Part shown: piece after piece, positions 48,434 to 57,867 of the stretch
How the letters are laid out: each line of letters starts with the position of its first letter
Position numbering within the stretch: the first letter of the stretch is position 1
DNA from: UBA2211 sp035404185
Lineage (GTDB): Bacteria; Patescibacteriota; Minisyncoccia; Minisyncoccales; Minisyncoccaceae
Assembly: GCA_965230985.1 (NCBI GenBank)
Contig: OZ246399.1
Span: 248,001 to 312,000, forward strand
Length of the DNA: 64,000 bases
Direction of reading: 5' to 3'
Notes under the pieces: generated by a model
What the model saw: only the letters and a program-made list of their open reading frames with translations
Database searches by the model: none
Told to the model about the DNA's origin: nothing
Translations under genes and position numbers: made by a program

Positions 48434-51287
48434 AGAAGAAGAAATATTAAAATTCTGGGAAGATAACGATATCTTCCATAAATCAATCGAGAACAGAAAA
48501 GGTTCTCCGTATTTCAGTTTTTACGATGGTCCTCCTTTTGCGACTGGAAAACCTCACTACGGCCACATCTTAGCTACTACTATTAAAGATGCTGTTTTAA
48601 GATATTGGACAATGAGGGGATATCAAGTACCCAGAAGAGTTGGTTGGGACTGTCACGGTTTACCAGTAGAAAACTTAATTGAAAAAGAATTAGGAATTAA
48701 AAACAAGAAACAGATTGAAGAAATGGGAATTCAGAAATTCAATGATGCTTGCAGGAATTCTGTTTTTGCTTGTGTTGATGATTTTCAAGAAACATTAAAA
48801 AGAGTAGGTAGATGGGCTGACTATGATCATGCTTATTCAACATTAGATAGTAACTATACTGAATCAGTTTGGTGGGTTTTAAAACAATTATGGGATAAAG
48901 AATTAGTAAATAGGAATTATCGTGTTTCTCCTTATTGTCCTCGTTGTGGAACCACTCTTTCTAATTTTGAAGTTAATCAGGGATACAAAGAAACTAGAGA
49001 TAAATCTATTTACGTTAAATTTAAGATAATAGACAATAAAGAATTTGAAGATGCTTATTTATTAGTCTGGACTACTACTCCTTGGACATTACCAGGGAAC
49101 GTTGCTTTAGCTATTAATAAAGATTTAGAATACAGCTTTATTAAAACAAGTAGCAATCAAGAATATGTTTTAGCAACTGATAGATTGTTTATTATTGAAG
49201 AAGAATACAAAACAATTAAGAAATTTAAAGGTAGTGAATTGGTGGGAATAAAATACGAACCCTTATTTAATTATCTAAAAGAAGAAAAAGTAGATAATAT
49301 TAAAAATGCTTATCAAGTATTAGCTGGTGATTTTGTTTCTAATGAAGATGGAACAGGAATTGTTCATTTGAATCCCATGTATGGTGAAGATGACTTTAAT
49401 ATGGGTAAGACATATGAATTACCTTTCTTTCACACCGTTGATATAGCTGGTAATTTTAAAAAAGAAGTATCTGATTTTCAAGGAATGCCAGTTAAAGAAG
49501 CTGACCCGAAGATTATTGAGAACTTAAAAGAAAGAGAAATTCTTTTTAAAGAAGAATTAGTTGTTCATGAATATCCACACTGTTGGAGATGTGATACTCC
49601 TTTATTATATTATGCTATCGAAAGTTGGTATGTCATGGTTACTAAGATTAAAGATAGACTATTAAAGAACAATGAACAAATTCATTGGGTTCCAGATAAT
49701 GTTAAAGAGGGAAGATTCGGTAAATGGTTAGAGGGTGCTAGAGATTGGGACATTAGTAGAAATAGATTCTGGGGTGCTCCCATTCCGATTTGGCAATGTC
49801 CTGATTGTAAAGAAAAGATTTGTATCGGTTCAATTGAAGAAATAAAGTCATTGGCCGTTAAAGAATATGATTTAAAGGACCTTCATCGTCCATATATTGA
49901 TGAAGTTAAATTGAAGTGTAAATGTGGAGGAGAAATGAAGAGAACTCCCGAAGTATTTGATTGCTGGTTTGAATCAGGTTCTATGCCATATGCGCAATGG
50001 CACTATCCATTTGAGAATAAGGAATTAGTTGAGAAAACATATCCCGCTGATTTTATTGCTGAAGGACTAGATCAGACTAGAGGTTGGTTTTACACTCTCC
50101 ATGTTTTAGCAACTGCATTAACAATTGATAATATTGGATTAGGAAAAGACCATCCCGCTTTTAAGAACGTCATTGTGAATGGTTTAGTTTTAGATGACAG
50201 AGGAAGGAAATTAAGTAAGAAGTTAAAGAACTATCCTGACCCAGCTGAAATGTTTGATTCTTACGGAGCTGATTCTTTAAGATATTTCCTTTTGGCTTCA
50301 ACTTCAATTGGAGAAGATTACCGATTCTCAGGAGACAAAGTTAAAGAATACTGGAGAAAGATTATTTCTGCTCTAGAAAACTGTTTTGTTTTCTTTGAAA
50401 CTTACAAAGGAGAAGTTAAAGAATTAAAGACTGACAATTTATTAGACAAATGGATTATTTCTAAAACAGAAACATTAAACAGAGAGGTGATTAAATGGAT
50501 GGATAAGTATGAATTAACTAAGGCTACTAGATTATTCAATGACTACATTGATGATTTATCTAATTGGTACATTAGAAGATCGAGGAGAAGATTCCAAAAA
50601 CCAGAAACAGAAATAGAAAAAGAAGAAGCGACTAATACATTAAATTACGCTTTATTTAAATTATCCAAACTAATGGCTCCCTTTACTCCTTTTATTACTG
50701 AACAAATCTATTTGAAAATGAATAATAATGGAAAGGAGAGTGTTCATTTATGTGATTATCCAGAAGTTGATGCTAAATTGATTAATGAAGAATTAGAAGA
50801 AGAAATGCAAGAAGCTAGAGATATTGTTAATTTAGCGCTAGCCTTAAGATCAAAAGTAGGAATTAAAGTCAGACAGCCTTTAACATCTTTAAAAGTTAAG
50901 GAAGTTAAAACTAAAATAAAAGACAAGACAGAGATATTAGACTTGATTAAAGATGAAGTGAATGTGAAGGAAATCATCTTTGATAATAGTATTAATGAAG
51001 CAGTTGAATTAGACATTAATCTTACTCCTGAATTGAAAGAAGAAGGAGAAGTAAGGGAAATAATCAGACAAATTCAACAAATGAGAAAGGATTTGAAGTT
51101 TGTTCCTGAAGATACTATCAATATTTACTTCCAACAATCAGAATTTTTTGATAGAATATTAGAAAGAAACAAGGATACTATCTTAAAAGAAGTTTTAGCA
51201 AAAGACTTCATTAAGGCTAATGAAGAAGGAATGAAAGAGATAGAAATAGGAAGTGAAAAAATATTATTAAATATTAAAAAGATATAA
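48426..51287 (+). CDS. ileS: Isoleucyl-tRNA synthetase (type 2-like)
   Basis: The 953-residue class I enzyme charges tRNA-Ile. HYGH (residues 44-47) is the HIGH motif, VWTTTPWTLPGNVALA marks the CP1 editing domain and RKLSKKLKNYPDP is the KMSKS region. The KLSKKLKNYPDP style is that of eukaryote-like type 2 IleRS, which is often less sensitive to mupirocin. The C-terminal part shows EEGEVREIIRQIQQMRK as in type 2 enzymes. It overlaps the phosphatase gene by 8 nt. Confidence 0.95.
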   Translation: MNKEEEILKFWEDNDIFHKSIENRKGSPYFSFYDGPPFATGKPHYGHILATTIKDAVLRYWTMRGYQVPRRVGWDCHGLPVENLIEKELGIKNKKQIEEMGIQKFNDACRNSVFACVDDFQETLKRVGRWADYDHAYSTLDSNYTESVWWVLKQLWDKELVNRNYRVSPYCPRCGTTLSNFEVNQGYKETRDKSIYVKFKIIDNKEFEDAYLLVWTTTPWTLPGNVALAINKDLEYSFIKTSSNQEYVLATDRLFIIEEEYKTIKKFKGSELVGIKYEPLFNYLKEEKVDNIKNAYQVLAGDFVSNEDGTGIVHLNPMYGEDDFNMGKTYELPFFHTVDIAGNFKKEVSDFQGMPVKEADPKIIENLKEREILFKEELVVHEYPHCWRCDTPLLYYAIESWYVMVTKIKDRLLKNNEQIHWVPDNVKEGRFGKWLEGARDWDISRNRFWGAPIPIWQCPDCKEKICIGSIEEIKSLAVKEYDLKDLHRPYIDEVKLKCKCGGEMKRTPEVFDCWFESGSMPYAQWHYPFENKELVEKTYPADFIAEGLDQTRGWFYTLHVLATALTIDNIGLGKDHPAFKNVIVNGLVLDDRGRKLSKKLKNYPDPAEMFDSYGADSLRYFLLASTSIGEDYRFSGDKVKEYWRKIISALENCFVFFETYKGEVKELKTDNLLDKWIISKTETLNREVIKWMDKYELTKATRLFNDYIDDLSNWYIRRSRRRFQKPETEIEKEEATNTLNYALFKLSKLMAPFTPFITEQIYLKMNNNGKESVHLCDYPEVDAKLINEELEEEMQEARDIVNLALALRSKVGIKVRQPLTSLKVKEVKTKIKDKTEILDLIKDEVNVKEIIFDNSINEAVELDINLTPELKEEGEVREIIRQIQQMRKDLKFVPEDTINIYFQQSEFFDRILERNKDTILKEVLAKDFIKANEEGMKEIEIGSEKILLNIKKI

Positions 51288-51288
51288 T

Positions 51289-51669
51289 ATGGTTTCTTTC
51301 AGAGATTTTATTTTAGGACAGTCATTGGAAAAGAAAGATGAGCAACAACCAGAAGAAATAAAAGAAGTAAAGCCAGTAGAAGAAAAGTCAAAATCAATTT
51401 TTGATGGTGGTAAAACGCTTTCCAAAAAAGATCTTATTGGTCGTGCAGGACACAAGGATGCATATGGTAATGTATATAATACGGGAGAGTATGCTTCAAG
51501 CAAAGATCAAATTAAAGAAATTATAGAAGAAGCTCTTGGGTATAAGAAAAATAGTTATGAAACGTTTAGTAAGGATGAGATTAGAAGAATTGCTACTGCA
51601 TTAAAAAATAAACCTGATCGTGCTTCTCAATTAGCGGGAAAGTCATTAGAAGAAGTATTAAACCAATAA
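51289..51669 (+). CDS. Uncharacterised protein, tandem paralogue 1
   Basis: The 126-residue protein has a disordered, charged N-terminus (residues 10-40) and a helical C-terminal domain (about 45-120): LSKKDLIGRA, KDAYGNVYNTGEY, GYKKNSYETFSKDEIRRIATALKNK in successive parts. The next gene encodes the same domain pattern, so the two arose by duplication. No family is recognised. It starts 1 nt behind ileS. Confidence 0.55.
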   Translation: MVSFRDFILGQSLEKKDEQQPEEIKEVKPVEEKSKSIFDGGKTLSKKDLIGRAGHKDAYGNVYNTGEYASSKDQIKEIIEEALGYKKNSYETFSKDEIRRIATALKNKPDRASQLAGKSLEEVLNQ

Positions 51670-51670
51670 T

Positions 51671-52153
51671 ATGGAAGACAACGCTCCAATACAAAGCAAT
51701 ACGGGTGGACCTAATCCTTTCATGAATGATGAGACAAAGAGTAATTCTTTTTTAAAAAAAGAGCCCGATACTAATAATCCTTTAATGAGAGATGAAAGTA
51801 AAGGACCAGAAACAGCAAGAAAGTTTGCAAGACCAGAACCCAAAAAAGAAGAGCCAGTAGAAAAACCATCATTTTTTAGAGGAAGGAGAGATGTTACTAA
51901 AAGAGAAATACTTTGGAAAATTGCTCAACCTGATGCTTACAAGAACATGTGGGGAGGAAAGTCCCGCATGTATCAAGATAAGATGAAAGCATTAGCTGAA
52001 AAGCATTTCACCAAAGGACAATATGAACATTACACTAAAGTTGAGTTAGATAAAATAACTAGAGAAATAAAAAAAGAGGTAAATAAAGAAGAAGGAAGCT
52101 GGAAAACAGCTAGAAACGATATGCTTAGTAGAATAAAAGACATAATAAACTAA
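51671..52153 (+). CDS. Uncharacterised protein, tandem paralogue 2
   Basis: The 160-residue protein has a Pro/Asn/Lys-rich disordered N-terminus (residues 1-75) with a repeated NPFMNDETK / NPLMRDESK element. The C-terminal domain shares the layout of the preceding protein: VTKREILWKIAQPDAYKNM, then GQYEHYTKVELDKITREIKK. It begins 1 nt after its paralogue and ends 1 nt before a surface-protein gene. Function unknown. Confidence 0.55.
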   Translation: MEDNAPIQSNTGGPNPFMNDETKSNSFLKKEPDTNNPLMRDESKGPETARKFARPEPKKEEPVEKPSFFRGRRDVTKREILWKIAQPDAYKNMWGGKSRMYQDKMKALAEKHFTKGQYEHYTKVELDKITREIKKEVNKEEGSWKTARNDMLSRIKDIIN

Positions 52154-52154
52154 A

Positions 52155-53789
52155 ATGAAAAAAAATTTAATTATTGTTATAGTTTTAATAGTTTTGGCTC
52201 TTTTAGGAGTGGCAACTTATTATTCTTGGCAGAGCATGTCTTTTTCTAAAGAAATTTTGAAATTAGAAATATTAGGACCAGAGAAAACAACCGTTGGAGA
52301 GGACGTTGAATATGTTGTTAAGATGAAAAACAATGGCAGTATTAGATTAGAGAATCCTGAAATGATTTTTACTTATCCTGAAGGTTCAATTATCGGAGAA
52401 AAAGAAAGTAAAGTTAAGGTAATGAGCTCTACTGATTTAGGTGGAGATATCTATCCTGGAGAAGAAAGATCATTTAAATTTAATGCTAGACTATTAGGAA
52501 AAGAGAATGATACTAAAGTTGCCAAAGCTAGTGTTTCTTTTCAGCCTAAGGATTTAAAAACAAGAAGTGAAGTTTCAACAACCCTTACGACAATATTAGG
52601 AGAGATACCTTTGAATCTGAGTATCGATATTGGCTCAAAGGCTTCAACAGGTAAGGCTTTAACTTTTAGAGTTAACTATTCTTCAAACGTCTCTTATCCT
52701 TTAACAGATCTAACTTGTTATGTTGAGCTTCCTGATGATTTCCAATTCTTATATTCGCAACCGAAGGGAATGGATAATAGTCAATGGGATATCCCGATAT
52801 TAAATGAAGGTGGAGCAGGAAAGATAGAGATATCTGGAATTTTGAATGGACAATCAATGGAACAAAAAGTTTTTAAAGCTAAAATTGGAATTTGGCAAGA
52901 CGGCAATTTCATTCTTTTAAAAGAAGTACTTAAAGGAGTAGAGATAGTTGCTCCCGGATTATATATCACTCAGAAAATAAATAATAGTGATAATTATGTG
53001 GCTTCTCCTGGCGATCAATTACACTACGAAGTCACTTTTAGGAATGTTGGAGATAGTGCGATGCAAGATTTGGTTTTAATTACTAGGCTTGAAGGCGATC
53101 AATTTGATTTAAATTCAATTAAAACTACTGATGGGAAATACCAAACAGGAGATAATTCAATTATTTGGGAGGCAGATAAAATTCCCGAATTGAAGCTTTT
53201 AGATGTAGGTCAGGTTGGTAAGGTTGAATTTTGGATTAATGTTAAGCCGCAGTGGGCGATGAAATCACTAAATGATAAGAATCCTATTTTAAAAAATAAG
53301 GTGACATTAGGAGAAACAAGGCAAGACTTTTTAACTAAAATTAATTCAGTCATTTCAGCTCAACAAAAGTTTTATTCTGATAATACGTATTTTGAAAATT
53401 CAGGACCTTACCCATTAGAAACAGGCCAAAAAACTACTTTGACTGTTGAATGGAAAGCAATAAACAATTATAACGATATTGAGAATGCCAAGATGATTAC
53501 TGTCCTACCAGAAAGTATTACCTTTGTTGGTAAAACATATCCAGAGGGAATGGAAATAAATTACGATAGTAATACGAGCGAGGTAGTTTGTAATATCGGC
53601 AGTCTTCCTGCTGGGTCAGGAGTGATAAAAGATCCAAAGATTTGCGCTTTCCAAATTTCGATACAGCCCGAATTAGCTGACGAAGCAATTATTCTTCTTG
53701 GTTCTGCTCAACTTTCGGGAACAGATCAATGGACCAACACAGTGTTAACGACAAAAACAGAAACTCTTTACGGGCAAATGAGCCAATGA
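52155..53789 (+). CDS. Membrane-anchored surface protein with Ig-like/DUF11-type domains
   Basis: The 544-residue protein has one N-terminal membrane helix (residues 4-24) and then an extracytoplasmic region of three or four beta-sandwich domains. The recurrent pattern is VGEDVEYVVKMKNNGS and SPGDQLHYEVTFRNVGDSAMQDL, as in DUF11/CARDB-type repeats. Cysteines are few. It is likely a structural cell-surface protein. Its TGA stop overlaps the next ATG (53786-53789). Confidence 0.68.
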   Translation: MKKNLIIVIVLIVLALLGVATYYSWQSMSFSKEILKLEILGPEKTTVGEDVEYVVKMKNNGSIRLENPEMIFTYPEGSIIGEKESKVKVMSSTDLGGDIYPGEERSFKFNARLLGKENDTKVAKASVSFQPKDLKTRSEVSTTLTTILGEIPLNLSIDIGSKASTGKALTFRVNYSSNVSYPLTDLTCYVELPDDFQFLYSQPKGMDNSQWDIPILNEGGAGKIEISGILNGQSMEQKVFKAKIGIWQDGNFILLKEVLKGVEIVAPGLYITQKINNSDNYVASPGDQLHYEVTFRNVGDSAMQDLVLITRLEGDQFDLNSIKTTDGKYQTGDNSIIWEADKIPELKLLDVGQVGKVEFWINVKPQWAMKSLNDKNPILKNKVTLGETRQDFLTKINSVISAQQKFYSDNTYFENSGPYPLETGQKTTLTVEWKAINNYNDIENAKMITVLPESITFVGKTYPEGMEINYDSNTSEVVCNIGSLPAGSGVIKDPKICAFQISIQPELADEAIILLGSAQLSGTDQWTNTVLTTKTETLYGQMSQ

Positions 53790-54196
53790 GCTTTGGAGAA
53801 CCTGAAAAGATTAAGAAGTTATTTAGAGCCTTGGCGGTTTTGGTGGTTTTCTTTTCTTCCATGTCTTTACCTTTATATCTATCATATAGAACTCAAGAAA
53901 ACGCAAAAGTGATAAGGGTGAAGATGGATATGAATCAATTGAATAATTGGGCCAAAATATATGAGGTTCAAAATAATGATTATATTGGATTTGATAATAG
54001 TAAAGATGTTAAAAGAGTTTTTAAAGATATTGAATCAATGGGTGGAGTTGCTCATATTTTTATAAGTAAGGATGGCGAAAAATATTGTTGTAAAACAGAA
54101 TTTTTAAATAAAAAATTAGGAACATGGTGTATTGATAACTTTGGAAGTGTTGGAGGTGATGGAAAATGTAGCGCAAATTATGTTCAATGTGAATAA
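53786..54196 (+). CDS. Pilin-like small membrane protein
   Basis: The 136-residue protein starts at ATG 53786 in an ATGA overlap; an earlier in-frame start would lie far inside the previous gene. One hydrophobic helix (FRALAVLVVFFSSMSLPLYL, residues 13-32) is followed by MDMNQLNNWAKIYEVQNNDY and a Cys-rich end (KYCCKTEF, LGTWCIDNFG, GKCSANYVQC). This is the layout of minor pilin-like proteins common in CPR, but the classical GFTLIE cleavage motif is missing. Confidence 0.55.
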   Translation: MSFGEPEKIKKLFRALAVLVVFFSSMSLPLYLSYRTQENAKVIRVKMDMNQLNNWAKIYEVQNNDYIGFDNSKDVKRVFKDIESMGGVAHIFISKDGEKYCCKTEFLNKKLGTWCIDNFGSVGGDGKCSANYVQCE

Positions 54197-54227
54197 TTTT
54201 ACTAGAACTTTGAGAAGCCATAAAAAC

Positions 54228-54256
54228 TTGGCTTATTTCAGCTTTTTTGGTAGTAT
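54228..54256 (+). promoter_or_regulatory. Promoter of glyS
   Basis: TTGGCT (54228-54233) and TAGTAT (54251-54256) are 17 nt apart, with a predicted start about 2 nt before the ATG at 54265. The -35 lies in the 3' arm of a weak hairpin (AAGCC 54215-54219 / GGCTT 54230-54234). Confidence 0.45.
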
Positions 54257-54264
54257 ATACATAT

Positions 54265-55599
54265 ATGGAAAACAGTTTTGAAAAAATAGTCTCATTTACT
54301 AAAAGAAGAGGTTTTGTCTTTCAATCATCAGATATTTATGGTGGATTGGGTGGTTTTTATGACTTCGGACCTTTAGGCGTGGAATTAAAAAGAAATATTA
54401 AAGATTCATGGTGGAATGCCATGACAAGAAAAAGAGACGATATTGTCGGATTAGATAGTTCAATTGTAATGAATCCGAATATTTGGAAAGCTTCAGGCCA
54501 TACTGAGAATTTTTCTGATCCTTTATCTGAATGTAGGGAATGTCATAAAAGATTCAGAACAGATCATTTAGACGACAAAACAAAATGTCCTGAGTGCGGA
54601 GGGGAATTAACTGAGGCCAGAAATTTTAATCTAATGTTTAGAACTTTTATTGGACCAGTTGAAGATAGCGCTTCGATTGCTTATCTTCGTCCCGAAACAG
54701 CACAAGGTATTTTTGTTAATTACAAAAATATTATTGATACACAGAGAGTCAAATTGCCATTTGGTATTGCTCAGATTGGTAAAGCTTTTAGAAATGAAAT
54801 TACTCCTGGTAATTTTATATTCAGGCTTCGTGAATTTGAACAAATGGAGATGGAGTATTTTGTAAAACCAGGAACCGAAAATGATATTTTTAAAAAGATA
54901 GTTGAGGAAAGAATGAATTGGTATGTTAATGATTTAGGAATCAAGAAAGAAAATCTGAGATTAAGATATCACGAAAAAGAAGAATTGGCTCACTATGCTA
55001 TAGGTTGTGTTGATGTCGAATACAAATTTCCGATTGGTTGGGCTGAAATTGAAGGAATTGCCAGTCGCGGAAATTATGATTTAACTCAACACCAGAAACA
55101 TTCTGGCCAAGATTTAACTTATTACGAAGAAGCAACCAAGGAAAGATATATTCCTTATGTTATTGAACCATCTTGCGGAGTAGAAAGAGTTTTCTTAGCT
55201 TGTCTATGCGATGCCTATACTGAAATTGAAGGAGGAAGAACAACCACTACTGAATCAGTCAAGGAAACAGAATTTTTATTAAAACTTAATAAAAAGATTG
55301 CTCCGATTAAGGTTGCTATTTTACCTTTAGTTAAAAATAAAGAAAATATAACTGCTAAAGCAAGAGAAGTTTTTAATCTATTAAAAGAGTGTTTTAATTG
55401 TCAGTACGATGAAGTTGGTGCTATTGGTAGGAGATACAGAAGACATGATGAAATTGGAACTCCTTATGCTATTACTATTGATTTTGAAACACTAGAAGAT
55501 AATGCGGTTACTTTAAGAAATAGAGACACAATGGAACAAAAAAGAATAAAAATAGACGATTTAATTTCTATATTAAAAAAGGAAATATATGAAAATTAG
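54265..55599 (+). CDS. glyS: Glycyl-tRNA synthetase (dimeric class II type)
   Basis: The 444-residue protein is the single-chain alpha2 GlyRS. It has FQSSDIYGGLGGFYDFGPLG, a zinc-like pair of CxxC (CRECHKRF, CPECGGEL), motif 2 (FRNEITPGNFIFRLREFEQMEME, in parts), PSCGVERVFLA as motif 3 and an HGTP anticodon-binding domain (KVAILPLVKN, RYRRHDEIGTPYAITID). ATG 54265 is chosen; the upstream in-frame TTG lies on the -10 box. It overlaps the next gene by 11 nt. Confidence 0.94.
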   Translation: MENSFEKIVSFTKRRGFVFQSSDIYGGLGGFYDFGPLGVELKRNIKDSWWNAMTRKRDDIVGLDSSIVMNPNIWKASGHTENFSDPLSECRECHKRFRTDHLDDKTKCPECGGELTEARNFNLMFRTFIGPVEDSASIAYLRPETAQGIFVNYKNIIDTQRVKLPFGIAQIGKAFRNEITPGNFIFRLREFEQMEMEYFVKPGTENDIFKKIVEERMNWYVNDLGIKKENLRLRYHEKEELAHYAIGCVDVEYKFPIGWAEIEGIASRGNYDLTQHQKHSGQDLTYYEEATKERYIPYVIEPSCGVERVFLACLCDAYTEIEGGRTTTTESVKETEFLLKLNKKIAPIKVAILPLVKNKENITAKAREVFNLLKECFNCQYDEVGAIGRRYRRHDEIGTPYAITIDFETLEDNAVTLRNRDTMEQKRIKIDDLISILKKEIYEN

Positions 55600-56617
55600 G
55601 GTTCCTTATACTTTTAATCTTTTAATTCCCATTTTAGGATGGTCTCTTCTTTGTGGTGCGTTTGCCTATGTTTTAATTACTACCATAGTTAATTTTAAGA
55701 ATCCTATAGCAGGAAGATCTTTTTTGATAATGGCTCCTATCTATATGGCGTTATTTTGTTTTTTGGCAATTTTAAGATATGGCGGGTCTAATTTTTTAAC
55801 AGAAGATAATGTTAGGTTGATAAACAAGAATGTAAATTCTAAAGGAATAGTCCCTGGATTGTCTACCGAAGAAATTAAAGACACTCTTAATGCTCTTATT
55901 TTTGTTAGCAAAACAAGCTCAATTAATGTTTTGGCAAATGGTTTATCAATTATGGTTTTAGTTATTTTAACGGAGTGGTTTAATTTAGCTTCAAATTTAG
56001 AATTATTAATGATTTTTTGTGGTGGATTAATAGCTTTATTTTTTTCTTGTGCTTTTGCTGCCTTTTTCTGTCAACAATTTATATCTCCAGCAGTAAAAGA
56101 ATGTAGAAGAATTTTAATGGAAAGAGAAGATAGGCCAGACGAAACAAAGTTTTTTGGAATTGGAAGTAAGTTTTATTTTTTATTCTTTTTGCCACTATTT
56201 ACCGTTTTAATAGTTCTAATTTCTGTTTATCCTTTTAGTATTAATGTAGCGATTATTTGTTTTATTGGTTTGAGCATGACTTTCATTATTGATAGGGTTT
56301 TGTTTGTTTATCTAAGTAACGCATTAAAAGAATTGGAAGCTTTTGCAGTAGATTTACCAATGGGAGAAGAAAGGGCAGTTTTTATTACTGGAAGCATGGA
56401 TAAAGAGATTGTTGATTTGTCTCGAAGTTTAAACGGAGCTTCGGAAAAAATGTACAGTTCAAGAAGTGAATTAGAAAAATCTCAAAAAGAAATGGTGAAC
56501 AGGGTTAATGAATTAGAGAAGTTTTTTGAGTTAACTGTAAATAGAGAAGTTAAAATGGTTGAATTAAAAAAACAATTAAAAAAAGAAAAAGGAGATGTAC
56601 AGGAAGACAACGATTAA
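55589..56617 (+). CDS. Six-helix membrane protein with HAMP-like linker and coiled coil
   Basis: The 342-residue protein has two groups of about three hydrophobic helices (residues 10-65 and 112-245, with a soluble loop between). A HAMP-like stretch follows (LFVYLSNALKELEAF) and then a coiled coil with ELEKFFELTVNREVKMVELKKQLKK (in parts). That coiled coil is often the linker to a histidine kinase, but the kinase domain is absent and the gene ends there. It may be a sensor that signals through a partner. It overlaps glyS and the protease gene. Confidence 0.5.
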   Translation: MKIRVPYTFNLLIPILGWSLLCGAFAYVLITTIVNFKNPIAGRSFLIMAPIYMALFCFLAILRYGGSNFLTEDNVRLINKNVNSKGIVPGLSTEEIKDTLNALIFVSKTSSINVLANGLSIMVLVILTEWFNLASNLELLMIFCGGLIALFFSCAFAAFFCQQFISPAVKECRRILMEREDRPDETKFFGIGSKFYFLFFLPLFTVLIVLISVYPFSINVAIICFIGLSMTFIIDRVLFVYLSNALKELEAFAVDLPMGEERAVFITGSMDKEIVDLSRSLNGASEKMYSSRSELEKSQKEMVNRVNELEKFFELTVNREVKMVELKKQLKKEKGDVQEDND

Positions 56618-57863
56618 AAATGGATTAAGAATAATAACTGTTCCACAAAAAGAAACAAAAGCTGTGACTGTTTTGGTAATGACTGGAACTGGCTCTAAAT
56701 ATGAAAATAAAAAATTATCAGGAATTTCCCATTTTGTTGAACATATGATGTTTAAGGGAACAAAAAAAAGAAAAGGGTCGATGGAGGTTTCAGGCGAGAT
56801 GGATAAGATTGGAGGAGAAATGAATGCTTTTACTGGAGAGGAATATACTGGATATTATGCGAAAGTTGATGCTACCCACTTTGATATCGCTATGGATTGG
56901 ATTTCAGATGTTTTTATTAATTCAGTTATGCCCGCAGAAGAGATTGAAAAAGAAAGAGGGGTTATTATCGAAGAAATTAGAATGTTTGATGATAACCCAA
57001 TGAGAAATATTGGAGATATTTGGAGGAAGGCTTTGTATGGAGATCAGCCTGCAGGATGGTTTATCGGCGGGACTAAAGATTCAGTCTTGAATATTAAAAG
57101 GGAGGATATGCTTAGTTATGTCCATTCTCAATATACTGCAAAGAACACGGTTATTTGTATTGTTGGCAATATTAAAGAAAAAATGGCTATAGAATCAGCT
57201 AAAAAGTATTTTTCTAAAATGCCAACTTCGTTAAATAAAGGTAAGGATTTAGTAAATAATGAACAATCAGAGCCCAATGTTTTTATTTTGAACAAGAAGA
57301 CAAATCAAACAACAATGGCTTTAGGGGTTAGAGGTTACAATTATTTACATAAAGATAGATATGTAATGGATGTTATGGCTACTCTTTTGGGTGGAATGAT
57401 GAGTTCAAGGATATTCAATGAGGTAAGAGAAAAATTGGGTGCAGCTTATTATGTAGCTACTTATAACGAATCAGAGTCAGATGTTGGTTCTTTTTCTACT
57501 TTTGCTGGAATAGACAGTTCAAAGATTAATAAGGTTATAGAGACTATTTTAAAAGAGTATAAAAAATTAACAGAAACGAAAGTTACTGAAAAAGAATTGA
57601 GAAAGATTAAAGATCACTTGAAGGGAAAGATTGTTTTAGGCATGGAGTCATCAGATGCCAGAGCTTCTTTTTATTGTACTCAAGAGCTTTTAAAAAATAA
57701 AATTTTATCGATTGAAGAAATAATCAAAGAAATAGAAAAAGTTAAGGCAAGTGATATAATGAGGGTAGCAAAAGATATTTTCAAAGAAGAGAAATTAAAT
57801 TTAGCAATTATAGGTCCATATAAACAAAAAGAAGAAGATTTAAAAAAAATATTAAAATTTTAA
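56595..57863 (+). CDS. M16-family zinc peptidase
   Basis: The 422-residue protein has the inverted zinc motif HFVEH (His46, Glu49, His50) with the distal glutamate in ERGVIIEEIRMF, and the C-terminal M16 half with LGGMMSSRIFNEVREKLGAAYYV. It resembles processing-peptidase-like M16B proteins of bacteria. There is no signal peptide, so it is probably cytoplasmic. GGAG lies directly before the ATG. The start overlaps the preceding gene by 23 nt. Confidence 0.9.
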   Translation: MYRKTTIKNGLRIITVPQKETKAVTVLVMTGTGSKYENKKLSGISHFVEHMMFKGTKKRKGSMEVSGEMDKIGGEMNAFTGEEYTGYYAKVDATHFDIAMDWISDVFINSVMPAEEIEKERGVIIEEIRMFDDNPMRNIGDIWRKALYGDQPAGWFIGGTKDSVLNIKREDMLSYVHSQYTAKNTVICIVGNIKEKMAIESAKKYFSKMPTSLNKGKDLVNNEQSEPNVFILNKKTNQTTMALGVRGYNYLHKDRYVMDVMATLLGGMMSSRIFNEVREKLGAAYYVATYNESESDVGSFSTFAGIDSSKINKVIETILKEYKKLTETKVTEKELRKIKDHLKGKIVLGMESSDARASFYCTQELLKNKILSIEEIIKEIEKVKASDIMRVAKDIFKEEKLNLAIIGPYKQKEEDLKKILKF

Positions 57864-57867
57864 TAAC

